From positions 1 through 33,191 of the forward strand of contig JAEZIN010000036.1 in the NCBI GenBank assembly GCA_023436585.1: 33,191 nt of DNA, given 5' to 3'. Origin of the DNA: Bacillota bacterium (lineage in GTDB: Bacteria > Bacillota > Clostridia > Christensenellales > Aristaeellaceae). Position 1 is the first letter of the stretch, and every line of letters starts with the position of its first letter. A program made the translations under genes and the position numbers. The notes beneath the pieces were generated by a model. That model searched no databases, was not told the DNA's origin, and saw only the letters and a program-made list of their open reading frames with translations. Below, piece after piece: positions 24,969 through 33,152 of the stretch.

Positions 24969-25784
24969 TTATTGCTTTCCCTTGGCCTTTTCCCTTAGTT
25001 GCTTTAGCATGTCCTTGAGATGGTTAAGCTGTTCTTCATACTTTATACTTTTCATATTTGGAAAGGCTTTAATCAAACGATGTCCACTGCCTCTTTTCTG
25101 ACTAAGAGCCTCAAACTTCTCTCTGAACTTCATATTCAGCTCATTTCTGCCTTCCTCAGCTAAAAGCCTGAGTTTTTCAAAGCTTTTAAACAGCTCACTC
25201 TCATTGAACCATTCCTGTAGTTCTCCATGCTTTTTCAAGTCCTCAGTAAATTCATGCAGCTTTTTAAGCCGTTCATTAAGATTTACCAAAGTGTTAACAG
25301 TAAATAACATGTCAATTGCAAAAGTTGCAATAAGTGCTATCGCGGATACCCTTATCCAGATTTCAGGCATTAGTAAAACAGCATGGGTTATTGCAGGGTG
25401 CAGAACCTTGACCAGAACAACGCACAATAATCCGAATAAAACTGAATTTTTCAGACATACCCGGCCGTTAATATTAAACCTTTTGTTTGAGTAATCCCAC
25501 CATTTTGTACTGAAGAACACTTCCAGCAGCCAGCCTGTTATGTACTCAAGTATACTGGTAAGTGCAAGTCCTGCCAGAAAAATTACCGGTATACTGGATT
25601 GAGCAGGTTCCAGCAAGTATATTACCAGTATTGCACCAAAACCGTATACAGGACAAACAGGGCCTGCAAGAAAGCCTCTGTTTACTACCCTTTTAGATAA
25701 TATGGAGCAGTACACTACCTCGCAGACCCAACCTATAAAGCTATATATGGTAAGATAGATAATGAATTCATAAAAACTACTCAT
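24969..25784 (-). CDS. CmpB-family (putative ABC-transporter type IV) membrane protein
   Basis: A 271-aa membrane protein of Pfam family PF06541 (CmpB). Four or five hydrophobic segments occupy residues 1-165. The family blocks IYSFIGWVCEVVYCSI, NRGFLAGPVCPVYGFGA, EYITGWLLEVFF and WWDYSNKRFNINGRVCL are present. The last ~95 residues are charged and helical, probably coiled-coil, on the cytoplasmic side. Molecular function is unknown. The start is ATG with GGGGGAG five nt upstream. It follows the ABC-2 permease gene by 84 nt on the same strand, so co-transcription with that transporter is possible, but no direct link is known. Confidence 0.88.
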   Translation of the reverse strand: MSSFYEFIIYLTIYSFIGWVCEVVYCSILSKRVVNRGFLAGPVCPVYGFGAILVIYLLEPAQSSIPVIFLAGLALTSILEYITGWLLEVFFSTKWWDYSNKRFNINGRVCLKNSVLFGLLCVVLVKVLHPAITHAVLLMPEIWIRVSAIALIATFAIDMLFTVNTLVNLNERLKKLHEFTEDLKKHGELQEWFNESELFKSFEKLRLLAEEGRNELNMKFREKFEALSQKRGSGHRLIKAFPNMKSIKYEEQLNHLKDMLKQLREKAKGKQ

Positions 25785-25868
25785 CCTGACTCCCCCAATT
25801 CGTATTACAGGATATATTTCTATAAATCCTCTTACTCATTATTATACTCTCAGTGAGTAAACTGTTTC

Positions 25869-27467
25869 TTATAATTCCTTGAACTTCTTAACGCCCACTG
25901 TACTTAATGCTTTTATAAGTACAAATGCCAATATAGCCAAAGCAACACAAACCAGTTCCAAAAACAAATTAGTGTTGGAAGGCTGTATAAGAACAAATAG
26001 TAGAGCAGGGACTCCCATGATTATAACGTTAATAACCATGGTTACAAAAATACTCGCGCTTTGTTTTACTACTGCAACCTGTGAAGTCCACTCAAGTTTC
26101 GGGAAGTACAGGTTTACCAGAATACCAATAACAGGAGAAACTATACACAATAGCAACGAGAACAAAAACAGAGCAATAATCGTTTCAGCACTCATATTAA
26201 AGGCAAATGCCACAATAACTATATTTGCAATAAGTGCCGGGATAGTAAGCGTCATATTGAGGAGTATTTTACTCCAAAGTATATTTTCTATTTTTATAGG
26301 AAGGGATTTGATAATCCAAAGATTTTTTCCCTCAAGAGATATCGATGCTGCGGTTACAAAGGTGAAACTGATACAGAATGCAAAAACCAGCGCAACCACT
26401 GGTGCTACATACGAACCTGCCATTGGGAGTTCCAGCATCACCGCAACCTTATCCTTCCCAAAAATAGCAACTGCCAGCGAAAAGACCAGCATCATTATTA
26501 CACCCACTGCGGTATTGGTTACATATATATACGAAGAGAGATAGAATCTTAACTCCTTGATATACAGCGCTTTCATGACCCCGGAAGCCTTTAGCCTCGT
26601 AATCTTGTAGTTAGATGCCTTGTATTTTTCGGACATTCTGGAATTAATAGTTTTAAAACCTTTGGAGAATATAAAAACAAACGCTCCAAAAACCGCCACA
26701 CTAACCACCAAAAAGGCTGCAAGATACAGAATATTTGTGTTGCTTAAAGCCTTAATATACAGATTTGTCCAGAAAAGAAATTTTGTCACACCCGATATTG
26801 CAGGAATAGCATTCTGAACCTGCTCTTGATTAATTCCGGTAATCATGTTTGGCAGAACCATAAATGCAATGATAATTGCAAAGGTGCCTATTAACATTAA
26901 AACGTTAGTGGATCTGAATTTCGAAGATATACGGCCCAGTATATAAGCTAGAACCGCACCTATGGATATTGGAATAAGAGGTACAATCAAGGTTGCTACA
27001 GCTGCAAAAACATAGTATATCGGCCCACCGTGAGTATTTATTCCGTAAATGACCAAAGAAGGAACCCCAACAAGTACACTTATGGCAAGGTTCGAAAGAT
27101 AAACAAAAATCATCTTACTTGCCAGTACTGCCGATGGTTTTACAGGCAGAGACATTAGTAAATCAAAATCTCTGAAAGAAAACAAATATCCCGGTATTTT
27201 GTAAATACTCATAAAAAGTGAGAACATAGTAGTTGTCAAAACAGAGCTACCTATTAACAGCTCCAATGAATTCAACTGTGCAAGAACCTTACCAAGGGGT
27301 AGGTATAACATAAACATAGTGAAAACCAGCATACAAAAAGCGTATACAATAAGTAAACCCAGCAGTGCAGTCTTTACCTTTTCTGAGCTGGATTTTGATT
27401 TTAGTGCCTTGTTTATTCCCCAGGAATTAATTATGTTTGCTTTAATTAAAAGAAATATACTATTCAT
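25869..27467 (-). CDS. ABC-2-type transporter permease (PF16949-like)
   Basis: A 532-aa integral membrane protein with about 12 predicted helices. It shows the pattern of the large ABC-2 permeases of Firmicutes: FSFRDFDLLMSLPVKPSAVLASK (about residues 98-120), with a second similar element SLEGKNLWIIKSLPIKIENIL (about 378-398). The two halves are an internal repeat in this family. It would form an export channel with the ATPase encoded just upstream; its start overlaps that gene by eight nt (ATGAATAG), so translation is coupled. GGAG lies ten nt before the ATG. Substrate is unknown. Confidence 0.88.
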   Translation of the reverse strand: MNSIFLLIKANIINSWGINKALKSKSSSEKVKTALLGLLIVYAFCMLVFTMFMLYLPLGKVLAQLNSLELLIGSSVLTTTMFSLFMSIYKIPGYLFSFRDFDLLMSLPVKPSAVLASKMIFVYLSNLAISVLVGVPSLVIYGINTHGGPIYYVFAAVATLIVPLIPISIGAVLAYILGRISSKFRSTNVLMLIGTFAIIIAFMVLPNMITGINQEQVQNAIPAISGVTKFLFWTNLYIKALSNTNILYLAAFLVVSVAVFGAFVFIFSKGFKTINSRMSEKYKASNYKITRLKASGVMKALYIKELRFYLSSYIYVTNTAVGVIMMLVFSLAVAIFGKDKVAVMLELPMAGSYVAPVVALVFAFCISFTFVTAASISLEGKNLWIIKSLPIKIENILWSKILLNMTLTIPALIANIVIVAFAFNMSAETIIALFLFSLLLCIVSPVIGILVNLYFPKLEWTSQVAVVKQSASIFVTMVINVIIMGVPALLFVLIQPSNTNLFLELVCVALAILAFVLIKALSTVGVKKFKEL

Positions 27468-28173
27468 TATCTATCAACTCCAAAAATAATTGCTCAAGTG
27501 AGCTGTTTCCTCTTACAGTGTCGGTTTCACCGCTGGTAATAAGCTTACCGTCCTTTATAATGGCTATCTTGTTGCAGAGCTTCTCAGCAACCTCTAAAAC
27601 ATGAGTTGAAAAGAATATGGCACTTCCCTGCCTGCATTTTTCTTTCATTATCTCTTTAAGAGTGTGTGCTGCCTTTGGGTCAAGCCCAACAAAAGGCTCA
27701 TCCATTATATATAGACTAGGGTTATGCACCAGTGCCGAAATAATTGCAAGCTTTTGCTTCATACCATGGGAATAAGATGAAATCAAATCTCCCAGACTCC
27801 CAGTAAGTTCCATCATGTCTGCATACTCCTTGATAGACTTTTCTCTTTCTTTAGCTGAAATTAAAAAAACATCGGCAATAAAATTGAGATATTGAATTCC
27901 TGTCATATTTTCATAAAGATCAGGATTATCAGGTATATACGCAATCATTCTTTTACATTCAAGGGGATCTGCTTTTATGGATTTACCACCTATACGAATA
28001 TCTCCCTCTGAAAATTCAAGAATACCCGTAACGCACTTTATAGTCGTCGTTTTCCCTGCACCATTGTGTCCAATAAATCCATATATATCACCTTTTTGAA
28101 TTTCTAATGTCAAATTGTCTACTGCCTTTTTTCCGCCCTTATAAGTTTTCGATAAATTACTTATTGTAAGCAT
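27460..28173 (-). CDS. ABC transporter ATP-binding protein
   Basis: A 237-aa nucleotide-binding subunit. Walker A is GHNGAGKTT (about 35-43), the signature is SSYSHGMKQKLAI, Walker B is LYIMDEPFVGLDP, and the H-loop is FFSTHV. The signature reads SHGMKQ rather than LSGGQ, common in ABC-2-type exporter ATPases. It couples to the overlapping permease gene. The start is ATG with AGGAAAGGTG five nt upstream. No substrate clue is present. Confidence 0.95.
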   Translation of the reverse strand: MLTISNLSKTYKGGKKAVDNLTLEIQKGDIYGFIGHNGAGKTTTIKCVTGILEFSEGDIRIGGKSIKADPLECKRMIAYIPDNPDLYENMTGIQYLNFIADVFLISAKEREKSIKEYADMMELTGSLGDLISSYSHGMKQKLAIISALVHNPSLYIMDEPFVGLDPKAAHTLKEIMKEKCRQGSAIFFSTHVLEVAEKLCNKIAIIKDGKLITSGETDTVRGNSSLEQLFLELIDNE

Positions 28174-28379
28174 AATAGCACCTTTCCTATAAGTTTTTTA
28201 TATTACTAGAATTATACTATATTTTACTCTAATTATTAACTGTTTGTTGTTTAATAATTGCTGCTTGAAGAAATATTTTCAAAACAGTAGATTTTTTTGT
28301 TTTCTTTTGTAATATTTTGTAGTAATATATACTTATAACGGCAAATTGTTACAATTTTCTACATATTTTGAGGTATAAA

Positions 28380-29666
28380 ATGGATCAATACATACCGATT
28401 ATAGATATTGTTATAGCCCTTTCGAGTGCTATAGATTTAATTAACCCTAATATTTCAAATCATCACAAGAGAGTTGCATATATCTCTTATTGTATAGCTA
28501 AAGAAATGGGTTATTCGGAAAATGAGATAAAGGATTTAGTACTGGCCGGCTTGCTTCATGATTGTGGCGCGGTTAATTTGTTTGAAAGGAGTTCCATATT
28601 CGAGTTTGAATTTGGCAATTCCTATTCCGACAGGCATTCCCATGGGTACAAGGGATGGTTTATCCTTCGGGACGCATCGGAATTACGTTCTGCTGCCAAT
28701 ATTATTAAATATCATCATGTATTTTGGAAAGAAATATCTCACAAGCGATATCAATCCTGCAAGATACCAAAATTCAGTCATATTCTTCATTTGGCAGACA
28801 GAATTGATATACTGATAAATCCTAACCAGGAAATCTTGCAGCAGAAAAAATATATAAGTAAAATGATCCGCAACGGTAAAGATACAATGTTTATGCCTGC
28901 TGCTGTTAATGCGTTTGAGAACCTTGCCTCAAAACCTTACTTTTGGTTCGATATTACCGGAACTTATCTTGAGGATCTTATACGCAAAATAATGTCACCA
29001 TACAAAGTTTATATTAATAGTGAGCTTTTAATCCAATACGCAAATGTTGCACACAGAATTATAGATTTCAGAAGTAAATTTACAGCCACCCACTCAATAG
29101 GTGTCGCTGCAAGTGCAAGTGCTTTGGCCTCTAAACTGGGGTTTTCAGCTTGCGACAGCAGGTTGATGCACTCCGCGGGGCTAATGCATGATTTGGGAAA
29201 ACTGTGTATCCCGGAGAGTATTTTAGAAAAATCCGGGCCACTTGACCACTATGAATTCAATCTTATGAAAGCACATACATATCATACCTACCGGATATTG
29301 AATTCCATTCCCGGTTTGGGAAAAGTGCGGGATTGGGCTGCATTCCACCATGAAAAGCTTGACGGTACGGGTTATCCCTTTGGTCTTGACTCAAGAAGCC
29401 TAGACCTGGGTTCCAGAATACTAGCTGTTAGCGACATGTTTACAGCACTAACGGAAGAAAGACCTTACAGACGTGCCCTGTCTCTTAAAGACACGATAAA
29501 GCTTATTAATGAAGTAAGTAATCTTGATTATGATGTAAAATATTGTCTCAACCAAAATATTGAGGAAATAAACGAGATAAGGCGTACCTCTCAGGAAATT
29601 GTTTTTCATAGCTGTAATGAAATCTTTCCGGAGTTTGATGAAGAACTTAATCTTCATGCCTTGTAA
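28380..29666 (+). CDS. Tandem HD and HD-GYP domain phosphodiesterase
   Basis: A 428-aa soluble protein with two HD domains. The first (about 20-150) carries HHKRVAYIS, LLHDCG, KYHHVFW and HLADRID, so its metal ligands look intact. The second (about 230-385) is an HD-GYP domain, with HSAGLMHDLGKLCIPESIL, HHEKLDGTGYPFGL and SRILAVSDMFTALTEERPYR. HD-GYP proteins hydrolyse cyclic-di-GMP. Here the full HD...GYP set is present, so activity is likely; the substrate of the first domain is unknown. The start is ATG 28380, with GAGGT five nt before it; a TTG at 28368 overlaps that site. It is monocistronic with its own terminator. No membrane or sensor domain is attached. Confidence 0.92.
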   Translation: MDQYIPIIDIVIALSSAIDLINPNISNHHKRVAYISYCIAKEMGYSENEIKDLVLAGLLHDCGAVNLFERSSIFEFEFGNSYSDRHSHGYKGWFILRDASELRSAANIIKYHHVFWKEISHKRYQSCKIPKFSHILHLADRIDILINPNQEILQQKKYISKMIRNGKDTMFMPAAVNAFENLASKPYFWFDITGTYLEDLIRKIMSPYKVYINSELLIQYANVAHRIIDFRSKFTATHSIGVAASASALASKLGFSACDSRLMHSAGLMHDLGKLCIPESILEKSGPLDHYEFNLMKAHTYHTYRILNSIPGLGKVRDWAAFHHEKLDGTGYPFGLDSRSLDLGSRILAVSDMFTALTEERPYRRALSLKDTIKLINEVSNLDYDVKYCLNQNIEEINEIRRTSQEIVFHSCNEIFPEFDEELNLHAL

Positions 29667-29709
29667 TTTTAATTTAGTAGATAATTAAAAATATCTATAC
29701 ATACTCCTT

Positions 29710-29738
29710 TGGACTTGTTAAAACAAGTCCACTTTTTT
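29710..29738 (+). terminator. Terminator of the HD-GYP gene
   Basis: Stem tggacttgtt with aacaagtcca (29710-29719, 29722-29731) is followed by ctttttttt-like T-run on the plus strand. Confidence 0.85.
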
Positions 29739-29786
29739 TATAAAAATATTGTTAACATATTACATAGACTACGGTGTACTTTTTTG

Positions 29787-29815
29787 TTGACATTCAGCAT
29801 GACCTAATGTAAAAT
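29787..29815 (+). promoter_or_regulatory. tRNA-Ser promoter
   Basis: TTGACA (29787-29792), a 17-nt spacer and TAAAAT (29810-29815). It predicts a start about 30 nt before the tRNA, as expected for a strong stable-RNA promoter. Confidence 0.8.
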
Positions 29816-29851
29816 AAAAAGGCAGTTTAAAAGCGGAACTAATATATTCAT

Positions 29852-29942
29852 GGAGAGATGGCTGAGCTGGTCTAAGGCGCACGACTGGAAATCGTGTGTG
29901 GGGTAAAACTCACCGTGGGTTCGAATCCCACTCTCTCCGCCA
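29852..29942 (+). tRNA. tRNA-Ser (anticodon GGA)
   Basis: A 91-nt class II tRNA with acceptor stem GGAGAGA/TCTCTCC, discriminator G and an encoded CCA end. The anticodon loop is CTGGAAA on an ACGA/TCGT stem, giving anticodon GGA (codons UCC and UCU). A long variable arm (about 15 nt, around gtggggtaaaactcac) and the T-loop GTTCGAATC confirm a serine tRNA. It stands alone with its own promoter and terminator. Confidence 0.96.
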
Positions 29943-29950
29943 CAATTTGT

Positions 29951-29984
29951 CTGAAAAGCCTGATTTATCAGGCTTTTCAGCGTT
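29951..29984 (+). terminator. Terminator of tRNA-Ser
   Basis: A 13-bp perfect stem, ctgaaaagcctga with tcaggcttttcag, and a 4-nt loop, followed by CGTTTT, starting eight nt after the tRNA CCA end. Confidence 0.85.
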
Positions 29985-30000
29985 TTAGAAGTAAAAAAAT

Positions 30001-30045
30001 GGACACTATTTTGAAGAAAAATTTCAAAATTAATGTCCGTTTTTA
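30001..30045 (+). terminator. Second hairpin with T-run after tRNA-Ser
   Basis: An imperfect 15-bp stem (ggaca...ttttgaa with ttcaaaa...tgtcc) is followed by GTTTTTAG. It may back up the tRNA terminator. The remainder to 30181 is AT-rich, with no gene seen. Confidence 0.5.
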
Positions 30046-30181
30046 GTTATTTAGAGGAACGTAATGACAATGAAGTCCTTCATTTTAATTCACAGGCTTT
30101 ATAATATTTTTGTAGGTTATTAACATTGATATAATAATTTGTGGATAAAAAATTAGTTTTTTATATAAAATGTGAATAAAA

Positions 30182-30214
30182 AAGAACCATGATTATTTTT
30201 AAACCATGGTTCTT
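30182..30214 (-). terminator. Terminator of pssA
   Basis: Stem aagaaccatg with catggttctt (30182-30191, 30205-30214), with a T-run on the minus strand; it lies nine nt after the pssA stop. Confidence 0.85.
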
Positions 30215-30223
30215 AAAAAATAT

Positions 30224-30763
30224 TTACCTTTTCTTAATTTGGATTTTACTGACCATAAGATAGGAAAGTAAAACGATAATTACCCCAGTTACTATGGTAT
30301 TCACATTACTATAGTTATGATGTTCAATTGAAAAGCTGTTGTACAAATTTACTATGGATAAAAATGCACCTGCAATAGTTATGGGAACTCCTGAAAATAC
30401 ATTGGTAAATGTAGTGACATTGTACCGTGCCAGTCTGTATGCACCTGCAATAGGAAACATCACTGCAAGTAAATACCCAATTACTGTTACATCAAAGAAA
30501 CTTATTTTCCAGGCAATTATTATTGGAGCTACACCAAAGGAGATTAAGTCCGAAAGCGAATCCAATTCTTTTCCAAGTTCACTTGTACTATCCAACATTC
30601 TTGCCACCTTGCCGTCAAATCTGTCTGTTAATGCTGCCACCATAACTAAAAGGGATGCCTGAATCAAGTCGTCTTTTATTGCAAATAGTAATGCAATAAT
30701 TCCAAGTGAGAGATTTATAAACGTTAGGAGGTTAGGCAATGAATGCTTAATCGTGTTTTTCAA
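30224..30763 (-). CDS. pssA: CDP-diacylglycerol-serine O-phosphatidyltransferase
   Basis: A 179-aa membrane enzyme of the CDP-alcohol phosphotransferase family. The full signature D-G-x2-A-R-x8-G-x3-D-x3-D is present, with D50-G51, A54-R55, G64, D68 and D72. It has about five or six hydrophobic segments. The opening LPNLLTFINLSLG and the short length match the Bacillus-type PssA (PS synthase II), giving phosphatidylserine for PE synthesis. A phosphatidylglycerophosphate synthase is less likely from the N-terminal block. The start is TTG at 30763, eight nt after GAGGG; the GTG at 30772 falls within that site. No psd gene is adjacent. Terminator follows immediately. Confidence 0.88.
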   Translation of the reverse strand: MKNTIKHSLPNLLTFINLSLGIIALLFAIKDDLIQASLLVMVAALTDRFDGKVARMLDSTSELGKELDSLSDLISFGVAPIIIAWKISFFDVTVIGYLLAVMFPIAGAYRLARYNVTTFTNVFSGVPITIAGAFLSIVNLYNSFSIEHHNYSNVNTIVTGVIIVLLSYLMVSKIQIKKR

Positions 30764-30983
30764 ATGATCCACCCTCTACTTTAAAATAATAATTACGCTT
30801 TTTACGGTTAATTTCTATTTCGTAAAATATATAAACTTAATTATATATGATTTACATATAATATAGATTATAATTAATATCATAAAAATTAACAAGCTAA
30901 ATAATTTGCTAATCTATTATACGAGTTTAAGTTTACTAAGTATGATAGTCATTACTTATATTAGAGAAATGGATGATACTATT

Positions 30984-31622
30984 ATGAATAATTTTAAGTA
31001 TATTTTTTTTGATCTTGACGGTACACTTATTGATACTGTCCCTTTGATTTTGGATTCTTTCAATTACACATTTATTCACCATTTTGGCGAAACACGTCCT
31101 GAAGAAGAGACAATAAGCTATATTGGTATGCCTTTAATCAATCACTTGAGAGATTTATATCCAGGACACGAAGAGGAGCTAGCAAAGACTTACAGGGATT
31201 ATAATGATAGAAGACATGACAGCTGTATTGGAGTTTTTATTGGGATTTTTGAGACTATAAAGAGACTATATGAAAAAGGCATAATTATGGGAGTTGTTAC
31301 ATCAAAAAGGAGAGAATTGGCTCTCAAAGGCTTAAAACTATTTAATCTTGATCAATTCTTTATATTTGTTAACGGATCGGAGGATTCAAAAAAACACAAA
31401 CCGGATGGTGATCCATTAATTGTTGCGATGGGTAAAGCTGGAGTTAAAAACAAGGATGAAGTTTTATACGTAGGGGACAGTCCGTTAGACATATTGTGCG
31501 CAAAGAATGCAGGAATCAGAAGTGCCGCTGTGGCATGGACATACAGTAAGAGAACTGATCTTGAAAGGGTTGAGCCGGATATATTTATAGAATGCCCTGC
31601 TGACCTACTAAAGTATGTCTAA
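30984..31622 (+). CDS. HAD-superfamily hydrolase, PpaX/Gph-like
   Basis: A 212-aa haloacid-dehalogenase phosphatase, subfamily IA. Motif I is FFDLDGTLIDT with D10 and D12, motif II is VVTSKRRE, motif III is the Lys in KHKPDGDPL, and motif IV is YVGDSPLDI. The cap domain between D12 and motif II is helical. PpaX (inorganic pyrophosphatase) and phosphoglycolate phosphatase share this layout, and the sequence does not decide between them. The start is ATG 30984; the longer frame to 30906 adds a non-family leader. No strong ribosome-binding site is seen (GGATG eight nt before). It lies opposite pssA, with a very AT-rich gap between. Confidence 0.85.
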   Translation: MNNFKYIFFDLDGTLIDTVPLILDSFNYTFIHHFGETRPEEETISYIGMPLINHLRDLYPGHEEELAKTYRDYNDRRHDSCIGVFIGIFETIKRLYEKGIIMGVVTSKRRELALKGLKLFNLDQFFIFVNGSEDSKKHKPDGDPLIVAMGKAGVKNKDEVLYVGDSPLDILCAKNAGIRSAAVAWTYSKRTDLERVEPDIFIECPADLLKYV

Positions 31623-31686
31623 ATTTGCATAAACACAAGCAGTTTGAGTAAAATATAAAACTACTTGATTAAACAGGAGTGGTTTT

Positions 31687-32223
31687 ATGGCCAAAACGGT
31701 AGTAGCGATATTTGAAGCTTATGAAAATGCTGAAAAAGCAGCCTATGAAATCCGTGAAAAAGGGCTTAGAACGGATAATATATCTATAATAACCAAAACA
31801 GGAAGCAATATAAACAGATATAAGCCCAATAACGACGTAAATATAGAAACAAGCGGGAAAAACAGCAAGCCCTTCGTCAGACCAGCAAGCTTAAGTGTAA
31901 GAATCTCTGACGGCATAGTAACAGGGGGTATTATTGGAGGTATTGCAGGTATACTTATAGGCGGAGTAAGTATGTTTGTTCAGGGTTTGGGTTTTGTTGC
32001 AGCAGCAGGGCCTATAGGAGGCCTATTTATAGGGCTGTTTGCAGGTGGAGTAATAGGAGGATTTATTGATTTCCAAGTTCCCAGAAATAAAAAAAAGGAG
32101 TTTGAAAAATTAGTTTCTAACGGTAAGGCTCTATTTAGTATGATGACCGATGAAGAACGTTCTGAGGATATTCTTGAGATCTTAAAAAAGAATGGGGCAC
32201 TAATGGTTGAAAAATATCAGTAG
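31687..32223 (+). CDS. Glycine-zipper membrane protein with GSP17M-like N-terminus
   Basis: A 178-aa protein. The N-terminal ~45 residues (AKTVVAIFEAYENAEKAAYE then IREKGL..NISIITK) match the ferredoxin-like 'general stress protein 17M' domain (DUF1269-like/YflT). A long Gly-rich hydrophobic middle follows (about 78-135), with repeated GGxxGG patterns such as GGIIGGIAGILIGG and GGLFIGLFAGGVIGGF, like a glycine-zipper membrane segment. The C-terminus is charged and helical. A general-stress or membrane-associated role is inferred only. The start is ATG with CAGGAGTGG four nt upstream. It follows the HAD gene by 64 nt on the same strand. Confidence 0.72.
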   Translation: MAKTVVAIFEAYENAEKAAYEIREKGLRTDNISIITKTGSNINRYKPNNDVNIETSGKNSKPFVRPASLSVRISDGIVTGGIIGGIAGILIGGVSMFVQGLGFVAAAGPIGGLFIGLFAGGVIGGFIDFQVPRNKKKEFEKLVSNGKALFSMMTDEERSEDILEILKKNGALMVEKYQ

Positions 32224-32251
32224 CGAATATTTCCCGATTTGCATAAATAGT

Positions 32252-32287
32252 ATTATAATGGGTCAATCATTATAATATATTATAATG
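32252..32287. promoter_or_regulatory. Three copies of ATTATAATG before the yaaL-like gene
   Basis: Attataatg (32252-32260) and its perfect inverse cattataat (32268-32276) form a 9-bp inverted repeat with a 7-nt spacer, and a third direct copy follows at 32279-32287. Each holds TATAAT, so they may be overlapping -10 boxes, or an operator on the yaaL-bofA promoter. Confidence 0.45.
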
Positions 32288-32304
32288 TATTAAGGAGTTC
32301 AATT

Positions 32305-32559
32305 ATGGAAATATCGTTTAACAGGTCATTAAACAATGTTGTAAAAACATCAGAAGCGAAAGAATTGGCCAATGAGAAATTTATTCTCCTGAATGAAATA
32401 GAAAAGGTAAAAGTTGAATTGCAAAAGGCCTACAAAAATTTTGACTATGTAAATGATTCATTAATGGTTGACTACTATACATACCAGATAAAGGCCTATG
32501 AAACAATGTTTGAATTTTTGATAAAGAAGGCAAAAGCCATAGGCATTAATCAATTGTAA
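32305..32559 (+). CDS. yaaL: YaaL/DUF2508 family protein
   Basis: An 84-aa helical protein. The segment VELQKAYKNFDYVNDSLMVD (about 36-55) followed by YQIKAYETMFEFLIKKAKA matches DUF2508 (YaaL). Its position just before bofA, as in Bacillus (recR-yaaL-bofA), supports this. Function is unknown. The start is ATG with AAGGAG six nt upstream. recR is not in this window. A terminator-like hairpin after it may reduce read-through into bofA. Confidence 0.8.
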   Translation: MEISFNRSLNNVVKTSEAKELANEKFILLNEIEKVKVELQKAYKNFDYVNDSLMVDYYTYQIKAYETMFEFLIKKAKAIGINQL

Positions 32560-32567
32560 TTGGACCT

Positions 32568-32606
32568 AAAAGGACCTTATTCCACAGTGAATAAAGTCCT
32601 TTTTTA
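32568..32606 (+). terminator. Terminator after the yaaL-like gene
   Basis: A ~15-bp stem with one mismatch (32568-32582 with 32588-32603) is followed by TTTTTATTTT. It separates yaaL and bofA. Confidence 0.78.
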
Positions 32607-32685
32607 TTTTTACAGAATATTTACCGTACATAGTTAATATATTTCTTATAGCAGGGACAAACCTTTTATAGGAAGGGGCAGTAAT

Positions 32686-32877
32686 ATGAATATAGGAAAA
32701 GGGTTTAAAAAACTTTTCATCAATATAATTCTTGGTGTTATTTTATTAATAATTATTAACTTTATAGGCTTATATTTTGATTTCAATATAGCACTTAATA
32801 TTTACTCTGCTTTGATAATTGGAATTCTTGGAGTACCCGGGCTTATACTTTTGGTATTTTTACAGTTTATGGTATGA
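32686..32877 (+). CDS. bofA: Pro-sigma-K processing inhibitor BofA
   Basis: A 63-aa membrane protein with two hydrophobic segments, matching the BofA family through INFIGLYFDFNIALN and ALIIGILGVPGLILL. In Bacillus, BofA holds the SpoIVFB protease inactive in the outer forespore membrane until pro-sigma-K is to be cut. It shows that the organism belongs to a sporulating lineage. Many clostridia have a BofA with modified or absent SpoIVFB, so the exact role here is inferred. The start is ATG with GGAAGGGG seven nt upstream. It is separated from yaaL by a terminator but keeps the conserved gene order. Confidence 0.88.
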   Translation: MNIGKGFKKLFINIILGVILLIIINFIGLYFDFNIALNIYSALIIGILGVPGLILLVFLQFMV

Positions 32878-33044
32878 CTAATTAATACAAAATAATTGGT
32901 GTACTGTTATAATAAACAATTTTTAGTATTTATTAGTGTCTAATTAATATATTATGTAAATCTGTATATTGGATGATATTTATAAAATACAAGGAAACTG
33001 TTAACGGTGTATAAGGGAATTTCAAAGGATTTGTATAAAAAATG

Positions 33045-33054
33045 TTGTATACAA
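33045..33054. promoter_or_regulatory. TTGTATACAA palindrome before the PFOR promoter
   Basis: A 10-bp perfect palindrome lies about 26 nt upstream of the -35 box of the pyruvate:ferredoxin oxidoreductase promoter. An outer pair GTTGTA...TACAAC also frames the region to 33078. It could be a regulator site; it does not match the clostridial Rex consensus. Confidence 0.4.
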
Positions 33055-33079
33055 AGAACAAAACAAAGGCTGTACAACC

Positions 33080-33108
33080 TTTACAAATGGGCAAAAAAAT
33101 GATAGAAT
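33080..33108 (+). promoter_or_regulatory. PFOR promoter
   Basis: TTTACA (33080-33085), a 17-nt spacer and TAGAAT (33103-33108), each one mismatch from consensus, about 45 nt before the start codon. Confidence 0.75.
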
Positions 33109-33152
33109 ATGTCGTTGAATAGTGTTTTTAGTTATTAAGGAGGTAAGTTAAA

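Noticed and set aside
25879..26544. 221-codon frame opposite the ABC-2 permease gene
   Set aside because: Antisense to a secure gene, without a ribosome-binding site or family resemblance.
33045..33078. Rex redox-repressor site before pyruvate:ferredoxin oxidoreductase
   Set aside because: The palindrome TTGTATACAA differs from the clostridial Rex pattern TTGTTAA-N4-TTAACAA.
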